Numbered from the stretch's first letter, positions 51,622 through 63,400 are shown. The stretch is DNA of 64,000 bases from CAWIXB01 sp963839955 (GCA_963839955.1 CAWIXB010000001.1:62001-126000), one strand, 5' to 3'. Notes: generated by a model from the letters alone, not told the origin. Numbers and translations: made by a program.

Positions 51622-53508
51622 CTACGGTGACGTCTGCGAGATCGCCAGGCGCTCCCGAAGGCCGGTCGCGCGAGCGGCGGGGCGCTCGACGGCCGTGGCG
51701 AACGCCTCCGCCGAGCCGATCACCCGGACGTGAGACGTCGCCCGGGTCACCGCCGTGTAGAGCGTCTCCCGAGTCCCGAGCGGGGATGCGGCGGGCGGCA
51801 GCATGACGGTGACCCGGGCGAACTGGCTGCCCTGGCTGCGGTGCACCGTCATCGCGTGCAGCGAGCGGACCGCGCCGAGCCGCACCAGCGGAACCGGGAT
51901 CGGGTCGCCGCCGCGCCCGAACACAGCGATCAGCCCGCCCTTGCCGTCGTCCACGACCACGCCCGTGTCGCCGTTGTACAGCCCGATGTCGTGGTCGTTG
52001 GTCGTCACCAGCAGCGGCTCGCCGGCGTAGCGGCCGTCGGCTCGCGGGACCACGGGGTGCGCCTCCGCGATCCAGTGCGCGGACATCGCGCTCCAGTGCT
52101 GCACGCCGCGCGGTCCGCGGCGATGGGCGCAGAGCAGCCGGTGTTGCTCGAGCGCTGCCAGCGCCGCCACGGCGTCCCCACGTTCGGCGGCCTCGTGCAT
52201 GGTGACGCCGCTGTGCTCGACATCCGTACGGAGACCGGCGAGCTGTTCCACAGTGAGCCGGGCGTCGTCGTCGACCTCGACGAACTCGACTCCCAGGCTG
52301 CCCGAACGAAGCACATCGAGGGCGTCCTGCGCGCGGCCCTCCTGCACGGCGGCCGCGAGCTGGGCGATGCCGCTCTCCGCCGGGAACCGGCGGTTGGTCG
52401 TCAGCGCGGCCACCCCGTCGCGCACCAGCGCCGCCGGTGACTCCGGCTGCTCCTCGATGGTGGCTTTGGGAAGTACGGCGTGCAGCGCGGCGGCCATGGG
52501 CGGCGTACGCCGGCCCAGCGTCTCCCGGTCGACCAGGTCCCCGAGGACAGCGCCCGCCTCGACGGACGCGAGCTGGTCGGGGTCACCGACGAGGATCGAG
52601 TCGCGTGGACGGGCGCAGCGCCTCGAGCAGTCGCGCCATCATCGTCAACGACACCATCGAGCTCTCGTCGACGACGACGACCTCGACCGGCAGCCGGTTG
52701 GTGCGGTCGTGGCGGAACCGGCTGCGTGCGTCGCGCCGCCAGCCGAGCAGCCGATGCAGCGTCGTCGCCGGCAGGTCGCCCAGCCGCTCGCGATCTGACG
52801 CCGGGAGATCGGCGGTGGACGACCGCACAGCCTCCTCCAACCGCGCCTGCGGCTTTCCCGGTGGGCGCGGCGAGCGCGATGCGCCAGCCGGGGTGCTGCT
52901 CGCGCAGCAGCGCCAGCACCCGGCTGACCGTGGTGGTCTTGCCGGTGCCCGGGCCCGCCGGCAAGGACGCTGACCCGCGACAAGGCGCAACAGGCCGCGG
53001 CCAGCCGCTGGTCGCCGTCGGCAGCCTTGGGGAACAGCCGGCGCAGACCGGCTTTGAGCACGGCGAGGTCGAGATCGTCCGGGCGCGACGCGCAGCGCTC
53101 CGTCAGCTCATGCGCGACCTGCTCCTCCTGGTCCCAGTACCTGCCGAGCCAGAGGCGCGAGCCGACCATCCGCAGCGGTCCACCGAGCAGCGGGCTCGCC
53201 GCGCAGCGCGTCACCCAGTCGTCCGGCCAGTGCAGCGGTACGCCGGCTTCCGGTGCCTCGATGTCGTCGTCGACGTCGGGGCTCGTCGTCGACTCGGCCG
53301 TCGCGAGGTCGAGCACGACCGACCCGTGCCTCGTCGAGCGCACCACGAGAGCGACCGCGAGCAGCACAGCCTCGTCGTCCTCGCCGCCGATGGCCGCGAG
53401 CCGGCGGGCCACGTGCACGTCGGCGGCCGACAGGATGCCGGCGCGGTTGAAGTCGCCGAGCAGCCCTTCCGCCCGCAGCGCCAGTGACGAGTCGAAGACG
53501 GCGGTCAT
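51622..53508 (-). CDS. recD: Exodeoxyribonuclease V subunit alpha RecD (three frame breaks)
   Basis: RecD is the 5'-3' helicase motor of RecBCD. The pieces, in order, are TAVFDSSLALRAEGLLGDF, the Walker A GPGTGKTTTVSRVLALLREQ, VVVVDESSMVSLTMMARLLEAL (Walker B) and LHAMTVHRSQGSQF with ETLYTAVTRATSHVRVIGS (motifs V-VI). Breaks near 52960, 52846 and 52597 are each corrected by deleting one base. The joined length of about 628 residues is normal. The ATG start overlaps the recB stop (ATGA). All helicase motifs are intact. Confidence 0.88.
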
Positions 53509-56500
53509 GGCGATGCCGCCAGCAGGTCGGACAATCCCGTGACCAGGCCGGTCGGGGGACGCCAGCTGAACACGCCGGGAGGCGAGCCGTCGGCGCCGAG
53601 CACATCAGGCCCGGACATGCCGCGCAGGAAGAGGTACAGCACTCCGCCGAGGTGCTCGCCAGGGTCGTAGCCGGGCTGCCGCCACCGCAGATAGCGGTGC
53701 AGCGCGACGGCGTACAGCAGCGCCTGCAGCGGGTAGTGCGCGTCGACCATCGCGCTCTCCAGCGCGCTGGGCCGGTAGTGCCACGCGGTCAGCGGCTCGT
53801 CGTACCCACCGAGGCGGTTGGTCTTGTAGTCGACGACGAGATAGCGCGGGCTCGCCGGCGTCCCAACGCGCAGGACGGCGTCGATGCTGCCGCTCAGGTA
53901 GCCGCGCAGCGGGACGTCCGGCAGCTCGGCGAGCGCGTCAGCGTACGTCGACAGCAGGCCGGTCGGGCAGTGCTCCCGCCACAGCGGCACGAGGTCACCG
54001 AGCACCACCCGTGCTGCGCGCGGGCTCGTCACCGCCGCCGAGCGGCAGCTCGAAGTCGAGCTCGGCCAGCTGGTTCGCTGACGGGATGGCACGCAGCGGC
54101 GCGCCGCCGGCCTGCTCGCCCAACGGTGTGCCCAACGCTGTCATCAGCCCGGCGGTCAGTTGTGGGACATCGGTCCCGGGCGCCTGCCGCTCGACCTGCG
54201 CTGCAACGGTCGCGCTCACGGCGTCCTCGTCGGCCGGGTCGTCGAGCTCCTCGAGCACCGTGTGCACCAGCGTGCCGAACGCCGCCCCACCCGGCAGGTC
54301 ATCCCACGACGACGTGACCGCGCGCAGGTGTGCGTCGTCGCCGGGCTCAGCTGCGGGGACCTCCTCCAGGTCGACTTCGTCGTCCTTCTGGCCGACCTCC
54401 GGCTCGCTGCCGAGTCGCACCGACTGCTCGTGCACGGCGGACGTCAGTGCGCTGTAGGACGTGCGGTGCCAGCCCGTGTCCAGCGACCGAGTGAAGGACG
54501 CGAGGTCGAGCTTCGGCGAGGGCGTCCGAACCAGCGACCACACCTCCGGCGGGCGCGCCACGACCACGTCGACGCCGAGGCCGCCTCCGCTTCCCGCGGC
54601 CCTGGCGCGGAAGGCGGCCAGGGCGGTTGCGTCGTCAGGGACGTCGATCCCGCGCGGCGCGACATCCGCGGGATTGTCGTGCAGCAACAGCCGGTTCAGC
54701 GGTGACGTCGGGGTGTTCCACGTCGGCGCCCACCAGAGCACGAGGTGCGACTGCGCGCGCGTCATGGCGACGTAGGTGAGCCGCAGCTCGTCGTCGGTCT
54801 CCTCCTGCTTGTGCTTGCTGGCATGGGCCGCCCAGTCGGGGCCGCCCTTCCCGCCGACGTCGCGGACCCGGTGGTCGTTGTCGTCGTGGAAGACAGCGGT
54901 GGCCGGGTCGTTGCGCGCGAACAGGTCCCAGGCGAACGGCACCATGACGACCGGGAACTCCAGGCCCTTGCTGGTGTGCACCGTGATGACCTGCACCGCC
55001 GCGGCCTCGGTCTCCAGCCGTCGGCTGCGCTCCTGTCCGCCCTCGTTCCTGGCTTCGTCGCGCCGCCGCCGCAGCCACACGAGCATCGCGCTGAGGCCGA
55101 GCTGCCCCTCGAGCACCGCCTCGTGCATGACCTCGGCGATGTGGCGGAGGTCGGTCAGCAGCCGCTCACCGTCGACCTGACCGAGGATGCGGTGCTGCAC
55201 CTGCTGAGACAACGACACCGCCTCGAACAGCGCTGCCACGCCACGGGTCTCGAGCACGTTGCCCCAGATGCGCAGCCGCAGGGCGAGCTCGTCGGCGACG
55301 TCGTCGCCACCGGCGTCGAGCTCGGTGGCGCTGAGACCGACGAACCGGCTGAGCGCCAGCCGGCGTACCCGCGTCGTGCGGTGCGGCTGCTCGAGCGCCT
55401 CGAGCAGCACCTGCCACTCGGCGGCGGCCGGTGTCGCGAAGACGCTCGTCTTCCCGGTCAGCACCACCGGTACGCCGGCGGCGCGCAGGCATGACTGCAC
55501 GAGCTGGGCTTGCCTGTGGTCGCGGACGAGCACGGCGATGTCGCGCGGCAGGACATTGCGTTCGGGACCCGTGTCGCGCGGCCGGAGCTTCGGCCCGCCC
55601 GAGAGCAGCGCCACCACCTCGACGGCGAGATCGCGAGCGACCACGTCCTTGGCCTCACCCGTTCTCGCCGTGCCGTTGCTGACCAGGGCCAATCCGTCGC
55701 GCTGCACGACCCGTAGCCGCACCGGGGCAGTGGCGTCCACCATCCGGCCGGAGTGCTCGGCGGTGACCGGCAGGACGCGGATACGCGGGTCGCCGAGGGC
55801 CGCGTCGTTGAAGACGGCGGCCATGCCGTCGACCAGCAGGGCGTCGCTTCGCCAGTTGGTCGGGAGGGTCCGCACGGCCGTGGCCGACGCCTTCGCCTCG
55901 AGGTAGGCGTGCACGTCGGCGCCGCGGAAGCCGTAGATCGCCTGCTTGGGGTCGCCGATCAGCACCAGCGTGCGGTGCCCGTGGAACGCCTCGCGCAGGA
56001 TGCTCCACTGCACCGGGTCGGTGTCCTGGAACTCGTCGACGAGCACGATCCGGTAGCGCGCGCGCAGACGTTCGCGCGCAACAGGCCCCGAGGTGGGGTC
56101 GGTCAGCGTGGTGGCCAGCCGGATCAGCATGTCGTCGTAGTCGACGAGCTGCTGGCGCCGCTTGCGCTTGTCCACCTCGGTGCGAACGGCCGCGGCGATG
56201 CGCGCGCGCATGCCGGGCAGGCTGTCGGGGTCCGCATCGTCGGGCACGAGGGCGGTCGCCGGGTCGGTGGCGGCCGCGACCGCGAGCTGGTGGAACTCCT
56301 GACGCGACATCGTCGCCTTGTCGGCGTTCGGAGCGCCCCACTTGCGCACGTACAGGTCGTCCGCCACCTCGGACACGAGGTCGCCGATGTTCTCGATCAG
56401 CGCCGCGCCGGTGTCGTAGTCACCGGCGGTGCCGAGCGCGAGCAGCACCTGCTGGCAGAAGCCGTGGGTGGTGGTGACCGTCGCCGCGTCGAAGACGGCG

Positions 56501-56850
56501 AGTGCCTCCTCGAGCCGGCGCCGGCGTACGCCGATCTCAGCCGCGTCGGCGTCCGCGAGATGCACGAGCACTCGATCGTCCGACGGAGCAGACGCCGGGT
56601 CGCTCAGCCCGTCGCGCGCGCTCACGAGTCGCTCGCGGACCCGCTCGCGCAGCTCACGCGTCGACTCGCGGCTGAAGCTCACGACGAGCAGCTCGTCCAT
56701 CGTGGCGACGCCCTCGGCGACGTAGCGCGCGACGAGCCCCGCGATGGTGAACGTCTTGCCGGTGCCCGCGCTGGCCTCCAGGACGGTGGTGCCCTCTGGC
56801 AGCGGCCCGAGCAGGTCGAACGGCTCGGGAACGGCGGTGAGCACCGTCAT
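53505..56850 (-). CDS. recB: Exodeoxyribonuclease V subunit beta RecB (one frame break)
   Basis: RecB is the 3'-5' helicase and nuclease of RecBCD. The Walker A is LEASAGTGKTFTIAGLV, the UvrD/RecB box is IVLVDEFQDTDPVQW, followed by LIGDPKQAIYGFRGAD and LRLTYVAMTRAQSHLVLWWA. The C-terminal nuclease reads GSIDAVLRVGTPASPRYLVVDYKTNRLGG with its catalytic Asp and Asp-Tyr-Lys. One break near 54020 (an extra base) separates the nuclease; after correction the length is about 1,114 residues. The start overlaps the recC stop (ATGA). Confidence 0.9.
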
Positions 56851-59800
56851 GACGCGCTCTCGGCGTCGAGCAGCCGTGCCCACAGTCGCCGGGCGAGCAG
56901 GCCGAAGCGGTCGGTCTCGTCCGCGTGCCAGCCCGATCCGCCTTCGCCGGGCTCGGGTGGCGGCGTGGTGAGAATCGTGAAGGGCGCTTCGTCGCCGTAG
57001 ACGAGCACGTGCTCGGCGTCGGCCTGCTCGCCGGGGAATTTGCCGCTCACCCACTCGTTCTCGGCGCCGACCCGGGCTGCCGGGGCACCGGTGCCGCGGC
57101 CGCGGAGGAAGGCGTACTGGGCGGCCGTCTTGACCGGCAGCGGCAAGAGGGAGCGCAGCCCTGCGCGGTAGAGGGCGACGAGCTCCTCGAGTGCAGCGGC
57201 CGCGTCGGCGGGTGGCAGCGGCCCGAACACGCTGCGCATCGGCCCCTTGTTGCCGCGTCCGATGACGACGGCGCGCCAGTCGACGTCCGGGCGGGTGAGG
57301 CTCAACGCGACGAGGTCGACCCATGCCCGCAGCTTCTGCTTGGCGGCGAGCTTCGAGTACGTGACGGTCAGCAGCACGTCGCCGCGCACGTCGCCCACGG
57401 TGCCGGTGAGTCGGGTGCCGTCGGCGAGCGGGGCGTCGACGTCGTGGGACTCCGACTCGTGCGCGCGCTCCGGGGCCGAGGCGCGCAGGAGCTCGTCAAC
57501 GAGCGGGCCCACCTTCTCGAGGCACGCGTTGCCGAGCGGGCCTGGCGGCAGGGTGCCGCGGCGCTGCTCCAGCGCGATGCACGCGACTGGATCGAGGCCG
57601 GACATGCGCTCGTCGAGCAGGCGATCGCCGACGGCCCAGAGGTCGAGGGCGTCCAGCTCGATGGGCAGTGCGTCGGCCGGCTCGTCCTCGCCGCGCGTCT
57701 CGGCCACCTGGAGGCGCTGGCGCAGGAAGCCGCGGGCGGGGTGCGCGAGCAGCCGGTGCAGGGCGGCCAGCTCGACGTCGCCGGGCGGCATCGGGGGGAG
57801 CGGGTTGGCGAGGAACGGCGGGAGTGTCGTGCGCGGGCCGGCGGCGGCTACCGCGCCCGCGTGCCCGAGGGGGTCGTAGCTGAACGGCCCGTCGGTCCGC
57901 AGTTCGCCGTTCACGAAGTTGCGTGAGTCGAACGGCTGCAGGGGGTGGTGGGTGGTGATGACGTCGCGCACGCGCGCCGTCGGCTGCGGTCGCCGTACGG
58001 TCGAGCGCGTCGAGCAGCTCGCCCAGCGGCACCGCAGGAGGCACCGGCGCGCCGGTGCGCTCGTCGGCTCCGGCGTAGGTGATCACCAGGTGGTCGCCGG
58101 TGGCGCAGATGGCGTCGAGCAGGAGCTGGTGATCCTCGCTGCGCGGGTCGCGCTCGCCGATCCACGGGTCGCGGGCGAGCACGTCGTCGCCGTCGCGGAT
58201 GCTCTGCCGGGGGAACACGCCGTCGTCGAGGCCGAGCAGGCAGACGACGCGGTGGGGGACCGAGCGCATCGGCACGAGCGTGCAGACGGTGAGGGTGCCG
58301 GTGCGGAAGCTCGCTCGTGTCGGACGGCCCGCGAGGGTGCCGTCGAGGAGGGCACGAACGTCGGCGAGGCCGAGGGGTGCGGCGTTGCCTGCTGCGGCTT
58401 CCGCGATGTCGCCGAGCTCCGCGCGCAGCTGCGCTTCCTGCCAGGTCGTGTCGTACGTCGTCGCGGCCAGGCCCAGGACGGCGTCCTCGAGGCCGGCCGT
58501 CCACTGCTCCGCGGTGTGGCGTCCGGACATGAGCTCTTGCGCCGCGGCGAGCCGGTCGACCAGCTCTGCGAGGCGTCCGGCCAGGTCGATGTCGGAGCTG
58601 TCGACGTCGTCGAGCGGCACGACGTCGCCGTAGGTGTCGAGGGCGCCCTCCATGCTGACGCCGAGCAGCAGCCGGTCGAGCCCGGCGCGCCAGGTGCCCT
58701 GGTCGACCGCGCTCAGTTGCCAAGTGCTGCGGTGGTCGCTGTCGAGTCCCCACCGGACGCCGGCGCCGACGATCCAGTCGCGCAGCCGCTCGATCTGGTC
58801 GTCGTCGAAGCCGAACCGCTGGCGTACGGCGGGTGTGCCGGCGAGGTCGAGCACCTGGCTGGCCGTGATCGCGCGCGGAGCCGAGCTCGAGCAGCTGGGC
58901 CAGCACGGCGAGCAGCGCGTTGGTCTGGCGGAGCGCCCGGTCGGCCAGCCGTACCCGCAGCCTGGCCGCCGGGTGCACGGCGCCTTCCTCCCCGCCGAGG
59001 GCGAAGGTGGCGGCGATGATGGGCGCGAAGGTCTCGACGTCGGGGCACATGACGAGCACGTCCCGCGGCTCGAGGGTGGGGTCGTCGGCGAGCAGGCCGA
59101 GGATCACCTCGCGCAGCACCTCGACCTGGCGCGTGCGGCCGTGGCAGGCGTGCACCTGGACGCTGCGGTCGCTGTCGTCGAGTGGTGGCGGTTGCGGTTG
59201 GACGCGGTCGTGCGGCGAGGTCCTGCTTGAGCCGGCCGAGGAGGGTGTCCGGGGACGGTGTGTCGTCGTCGTGCAGGACCGTGGTCGCGTCGGGGGCGCA
59301 GCGGGTGAGGAGTTGCTGGAGCTCGAGGACGTCTCGGGACAGCGACGTCAGCAGGGGATTGTGGAGCTGGCGGCGGGCAATGTCGTCGTGGCGGCGGGTC
59401 ACATGCTTGGCCTTGCTGACCGTCTCCCAGAGCGCGGGCGAGGAGTGGTGCAGCCACAGGTGCACGTCGCGGTGCTCGGCGAGCGCGGCCAGGACGCGCA
59501 GGCGCGCCGGGGACAGGCGGCTGGCGCCGAAGACGGAGAGTCGTTCGGGGAGCCGGCTCAGGTCGGGGTGGGTGCGGAGAGTCGCGCAGGCGTCGTCGAG
59601 CAGCTCGGCGGGGGACGGCTGGCCGATCCGGTCGCGCAGCCGGCGCCAAAGCTCCGCCTGCCACCGCAGATCGTCGTCGAGCGGCGTGCCGTCACCGCGC
59701 TCGTCCCGGCCATCGGCCCAGGCGCGCAGCATCTCCGGCCGCGACTGCCCATACTCGTCGAACAGGTGCGCCAGCCGTCGGGACACGGCCAGGCGTCGTC

Positions 59801-60188
59801 CCTTGTCCTTGTCGCCCGTGCCGAGGTGCTGGGCGAGCGACCGGCACCACGGCTCGTCCGGGATGGACTCGTCGATGACCTCGAGGAGCGGCCAGAGGGC
59901 TTGCTGCGGAGCCCACTGCTCGACTGCCTCGGCGTGCTCCTGCGACACGGCCTGCAGCGCCTCGTCGAGCATCGTGCTCGGCCAAGGGAACTCCACGTTG
60001 GCGCAGACACCGTCACCGTCCGCTGCGCCGAGCACGTGGGAGAGCCGCTGCGCCAGCCACCGCTCGACGCCCTTGGCCGGCACGGCGACGATCTCGCGGG
60101 CGAACGGGTCAGCTGGCGGCGTGGCTAGGACACCTGCGAGCCCTCGAGCCAACGCCGCGCCGTCAGCTGACCTATGAACGACGAGCAC
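56847..60188 (-). CDS. recC: Exodeoxyribonuclease V subunit gamma RecC (three frame breaks)
   Basis: RecC holds the complex together and recognises Chi. The N-terminus MLVVHRSADGAALARGLAGVL and VEFPWPSTMLDEALQAV, the middle LVMCPDVETFAPIIAATF and MRSVPHRVVCLLGLDDGVFPRQ, and the C-terminal PLQPFDSRNF are all RecC features. Breaks near 59208, 58880 and 57995 are each fixed by removing one base. The joined length is about 1,113 residues. The start is GTG 60188. recC is the first gene of the recC-recB-recD operon, divergent from the PIG-L gene. Confidence 0.88.
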
Positions 60189-60413
60189 TGCCGCCTAGCG
60201 TCCCTGCTCAACGCCTGTCACGGCAACCCGGTCGTGGACAGCATTGCCAGCCGAGAGGATCAGATCCACCGCGGCGTTTGCCGGGTGCGGGGACGTCAGC
60301 GTCATGCGCCTGCACCTCGGAGGGCACTCCCCATCGGGGCCCTTCGGGCTTTCGGACAGGCACATCAGCGAGCCACTGGTCGCCGTCGGGTCCCTGAGTC
60401 GATACTGCGGGTC

Positions 60414-61205
60414 ATGCGCAACCGGACCCTCGCCTGCGTCTTCGCGCATCCGGACGACGACGCGTACGGCGCCGCTGGCAGCGTTGCGCTGCACGCGGAC
60501 GACTCCGACTTCCGGTTCATCCTGGTCCACGCCACCTTCGGCGAGCACGGAGAGATCCGAGAAGGTTTCCCGGCCACGCGACAGACGCTCGGATCCATCC
60601 GCAAAGCCGAAGATGAAGCCGCGTGGCGTGCACTCGGTCGCGTCCCGGACCGTCACGAGTGGCTGGGTCTGCCGGACGGCGGCGTCGCCGATGTTCCCTT
60701 CGATGAGGTTGTCGCCGCAGTCGCGCGGATCCTCGATGAGGAAGACCCCGCCGTCGTCGTGACGTTCGGCCCGGATGGCGTCTTCGGGCATCCCGACCAC
60801 ATCGCCATCGGTGCGGCCACGGACGAGGCGTTCTCGCGCCTGCGATCCCCGAACAGGTCCGGGTTCCAGCGCCTTGCGCACGGCGCAGTCCCGCAGACAG
60901 TGTTCGAACGGTGGAACCTCCAGCGGGCGCAGCTCGGGCTCTACACCTTCGATCCGACGCAGACGTATCACATGCGCGGGATACCGGACGAGCAGATCCG
61001 GATCACCGTCGACTGCCGAGAAGTTGCCGGTCGCATCGTCGCCGGCCTTCGCGAGCACGGAAGCCAACTGCACGTGATGTCCGACGATCCCGAGAACACC
61101 GATCAATGGGAGCGGCGCGTCAGGCGGGAGTGGTACGCGATCGCGTGGCCTGAACACGAACGCGATGCACCGATGTTCACTGACCTCTTCGACGGCCTCG
61201 CCTGA
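60414..61205 (+). CDS. PIG-L-family deacetylase
   Basis: A 263-residue zinc deacetylase of the MshB/Mca/LmbE superfamily. The zinc motif is CVFAHPDDDAYGAAG with His and Asp ligands, plus the third ligand in VFGHPDHIAIG. Family members deacetylate N-acetyl-glucosamine conjugates in mycothiol or glycolipid pathways, or act in antibiotic synthesis; the substrate here is unknown. ATG 60414 was chosen because it starts the domain; a frame upstream is open but unrelated. The 225-bp gap to recC shows no gene. Confidence 0.9.
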   Translation: MRNRTLACVFAHPDDDAYGAAGSVALHADDSDFRFILVHATFGEHGEIREGFPATRQTLGSIRKAEDEAAWRALGRVPDRHEWLGLPDGGVADVPFDEVVAAVARILDEEDPAVVVTFGPDGVFGHPDHIAIGAATDEAFSRLRSPNRSGFQRLAHGAVPQTVFERWNLQRAQLGLYTFDPTQTYHMRGIPDEQIRITVDCREVAGRIVAGLREHGSQLHVMSDDPENTDQWERRVRREWYAIAWPEHERDAPMFTDLFDGLA

Positions 61206-61225
61206 CCTCACTGCGCAGCCAGGTG

Positions 61226-61256
61226 GACGGCGACGCCCAACCTCGGCGTCGCCGTC
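61226..61256. terminator. Bidirectional hairpin terminator
   Basis: GACGGCGACGCC (61226-61237) pairs perfectly with GGCGTCGCCGTC (61245-61256) across a 7-base loop, between the convergent PIG-L and DoxX genes. Confidence 0.7.
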
Positions 61257-61278
61257 GACCTGCTTCTCGTTGAGCGGC

Positions 61279-61812
61279 TCACGAGCGGATCGGCTCGTCC
61301 TGGGTCACGACGTAACGGGCTCCCAGTGCACGGGCGGCGACCACGGCGCCGGCAGCGGCCAGGATGATGTCCTTGAACACGTACTGCGCCTCCAGGGTCG
61401 GCGTGCCCCCCGGGAACAGGTCGCCGAAGAACAGCACGAGCGGCGACATGATGCCGACGAGCGACCCGGCGAGAACGACCAGCCCGACCCGCAGCCCGAT
61501 GCCGGTGAGCAACGTCAGCCCGACGAAGCACTCCAGCACAGCGGTGGCGACGACTCCAGTTGTCCCGGACACCAGGCCCAGGGACAAGGCGTCGACGGTC
61601 CGCATCACCAGGCCCTCGGCCGGCGAGGCACCCGGTACGAACTTGAGCGCGCCGAAGCACAGGAAGACCACGCCGAGGCTGACGCGCAGGGCGGCGATGC
61701 TGTGCGCGGCCAACCAGGAGGCGGCACGGGTCTCGGCGTCCTTCATGGCCTTGACCAGCCGCGGACGCTGTCGCGTTCCGGGCCGCGAAACCGCAGAGGT
61801 GGTGACTGTCAT
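61279..61812 (-). CDS. DoxX/YkgB-like membrane protein
   Basis: A 177-residue inner-membrane protein with four predicted helices: SIAALRVSLGVVFLCFGALKFVPG, GVVATAVLECFVGLTLLTGIGL, VGLVVLAGSLVGIMSPLVLFF and VFKDIILAAAGAVVAARALG. DoxX-like proteins form redox-linked membrane complexes in some species; the partner here is not evident. The ATG start has GGGAGAA upstream. Confidence 0.85.
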   Translation of the reverse strand: MTVTTSAVSRPGTRQRPRLVKAMKDAETRAASWLAAHSIAALRVSLGVVFLCFGALKFVPGASPAEGLVMRTVDALSLGLVSGTTGVVATAVLECFVGLTLLTGIGLRVGLVVLAGSLVGIMSPLVLFFGDLFPGGTPTLEAQYVFKDIILAAAGAVVAARALGARYVVTQDEPIRS

Positions 61813-62163
61813 GACGATTCTCCCTCAGAGTCCGGGACGCCTCGTTGCGTCCTGATCCGAGACGATTCCTGAATCGCCGGACTATGGAATCCGCCTGCGG
61901 GCGGCCATACACCTACGCAAATGGGCGGTCCGTGCGAACCTGGTGTACGACGTCCGACGTATGCGCGGGTACGCCAGCCCCTCACCGGGGCTCGCCCCTG
62001 GTCGCTGTGCAGCACGACGGCGCGGGCTATGCCCACGACCAGGGCTGTCCGTGTGCGACGTGTGCATCTAAACCTGGATCGGGCGCCTTGACGCCGACGG
62101 CGCTCCAGGGCAGGTTGCAACAGGTGCCGGAATCGCCCGGACGCATGCCTTGGGAGGGACCTC
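61813..62163. other. Non-coding gap with small hairpins
   Basis: These 351 bp between divergent DoxX and the 98-residue protein gene contain no supported gene. Two short hairpins are visible: CCGCC-TGCG-GGCGG at 61891-61904 and AGCCCC-TCACC-GGGGCT at 61976-61992. The latter is about 170 bases before the next start and could be a leader structure. A promoter for each flanking gene is expected here. Confidence 0.35.
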
Positions 62164-62460
62164 ATGACCGGATTCGTCCAGATCATCGAAAGCAAGACGT
62201 CCAAGCTCGAGGAGATGATGGCGCTTAGCGAGGAGTGGCGTCAGCGGTTCCCTGACATGGGACCGAGTCGTGTCCTGGTCTGTGCGGACCGCGACAACGA
62301 GGGGACCGTCGTCACTGTCGTCGAGTTCCCCTCCTACGAGGCCGCGATGAAGAACAACGAGGATCCGGTCACGGCCGAGTTCGCTGAGCGGATGCAGTCT
62401 CTGAGCGACGCGCCGCCGACGTTCCGCGACCTCGACCTCTTGAAGGTTGAGGAGCGATAG
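62164..62460 (+). CDS. Small conserved hypothetical (possible dimeric alpha-beta barrel)
   Basis: A 98-residue soluble protein: MTGFVQIIESKTSKLEEM, PSRVLVCADRDNEGTVVTVVEFPSYEAAMKNNEDPVTAEFAERM and DLDLLKVEER. The pattern (strand, helix, strand, strand with VEFPSYEAAM) resembles ABM/NIPSNAP-type dimeric barrels, which includes many monooxygenases and heme-degrading proteins, but no catalytic site is visible. Function unknown. GGGAGG precedes the ATG. Confidence 0.7.
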   Translation: MTGFVQIIESKTSKLEEMMALSEEWRQRFPDMGPSRVLVCADRDNEGTVVTVVEFPSYEAAMKNNEDPVTAEFAERMQSLSDAPPTFRDLDLLKVEER

Positions 62461-62508
62461 CCCCGCGTCCCTTCCGTCGATATCCCAACACGAGTACCCG
62501 GGTCGATC

Positions 62509-63366
62509 GTGCTGGCGATCGGCTGTTCCAGTCGAGCTGCGGCAGTGAGGCGCACCTTCACTACTCCGGGCGGACTCGTGGGCTGGGTCACGGGCTCCGG
62601 ACCCGCGCTGCTGCTCCTGCACGGCGGCCCGGGCATGACCGACTACATGGACAGCCTGCTGCCGGAGCTGGACGGCTATCGGGTCGCATCGTTCCAGCAA
62701 CGTGGAGTGGCACCATCGACTCTGGCTGGACCTTTCGACGTCCCCACACTGCGCGACGACGTCATCGCCGTCATCGACACCCTCGGCTGGGGGGCGCCGG
62801 CGATGATCGGTCATTCCTGGGGCGGGCACCTGCTACTTCACTTGTTGGCGGTGACGCCCACGCGCGTTGGGGCCGCCCTCGCCGTGGATCCACTGGGGGC
62901 GGTCGGCGACGGAGGATTCGCCGCGTTTGAGGTCGAGTTGATGCGCCGGCTCCCGGAGGACGTCGTGGCCAGGTTGAAGGAACTTGACGCAATCGAGGCG
63001 ACTCGCCCGCTGGCACTGGCCGAGCGCCTCGAGGCCATGGAGCTCGCCTGGCCCGGGTACTTCTCGAGCTTGGAGGTGGCGCAGCCGATCCCCCAGAGCG
63101 GCCACGCGCCGAGCGACGAGAGCTGGGGCTCGATCCGCGCAGAGCTGCCGGCCCTCGCCGACCTGCTCCGGGGCTGCACGGTGCCGACCCGGTTCGTGCA
63201 CGGCGCGCTGGACCCTCTGCCGGTGACTGCGAGCACGGATGTCGCCGAGCTCCTGGGCGCAGCCGTAGACGTGCTTCCGGGCAATGGTCACTTTCCCTGG
63301 CTCGAGGACCCCGGCTGCGTGCGCCGCAGCCTCGACCAGCTACTCGCTAACAGCGGGCCATCCTGA
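62509..63366 (+). CDS. Alpha/beta hydrolase, proline-iminopeptidase-like
   Basis: A hydrolase of up to 285 residues. The oxyanion motif is LLLLHGGPGMTDYMD, the nucleophile elbow MIGHSWGGHLLLHLL, the acid in FVHGALDPLPV and the base in LPGNGHFPWLE. The HGGPG motif is typical of proline iminopeptidases and related peptidases. The start is GTG 62509 or, more like the family, GTG 62545 (RRTFTTPGG). Substrate unknown. Confidence 0.83.
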   Translation: MLAIGCSSRAAAVRRTFTTPGGLVGWVTGSGPALLLLHGGPGMTDYMDSLLPELDGYRVASFQQRGVAPSTLAGPFDVPTLRDDVIAVIDTLGWGAPAMIGHSWGGHLLLHLLAVTPTRVGAALAVDPLGAVGDGGFAAFEVELMRRLPEDVVARLKELDAIEATRPLALAERLEAMELAWPGYFSSLEVAQPIPQSGHAPSDESWGSIRAELPALADLLRGCTVPTRFVHGALDPLPVTASTDVAELLGAAVDVLPGNGHFPWLEDPGCVRRSLDQLLANSGPS

Positions 63367-63400
63367 CGCACACCCGCTGCAAGATCAGGCCGTCGCTTGT

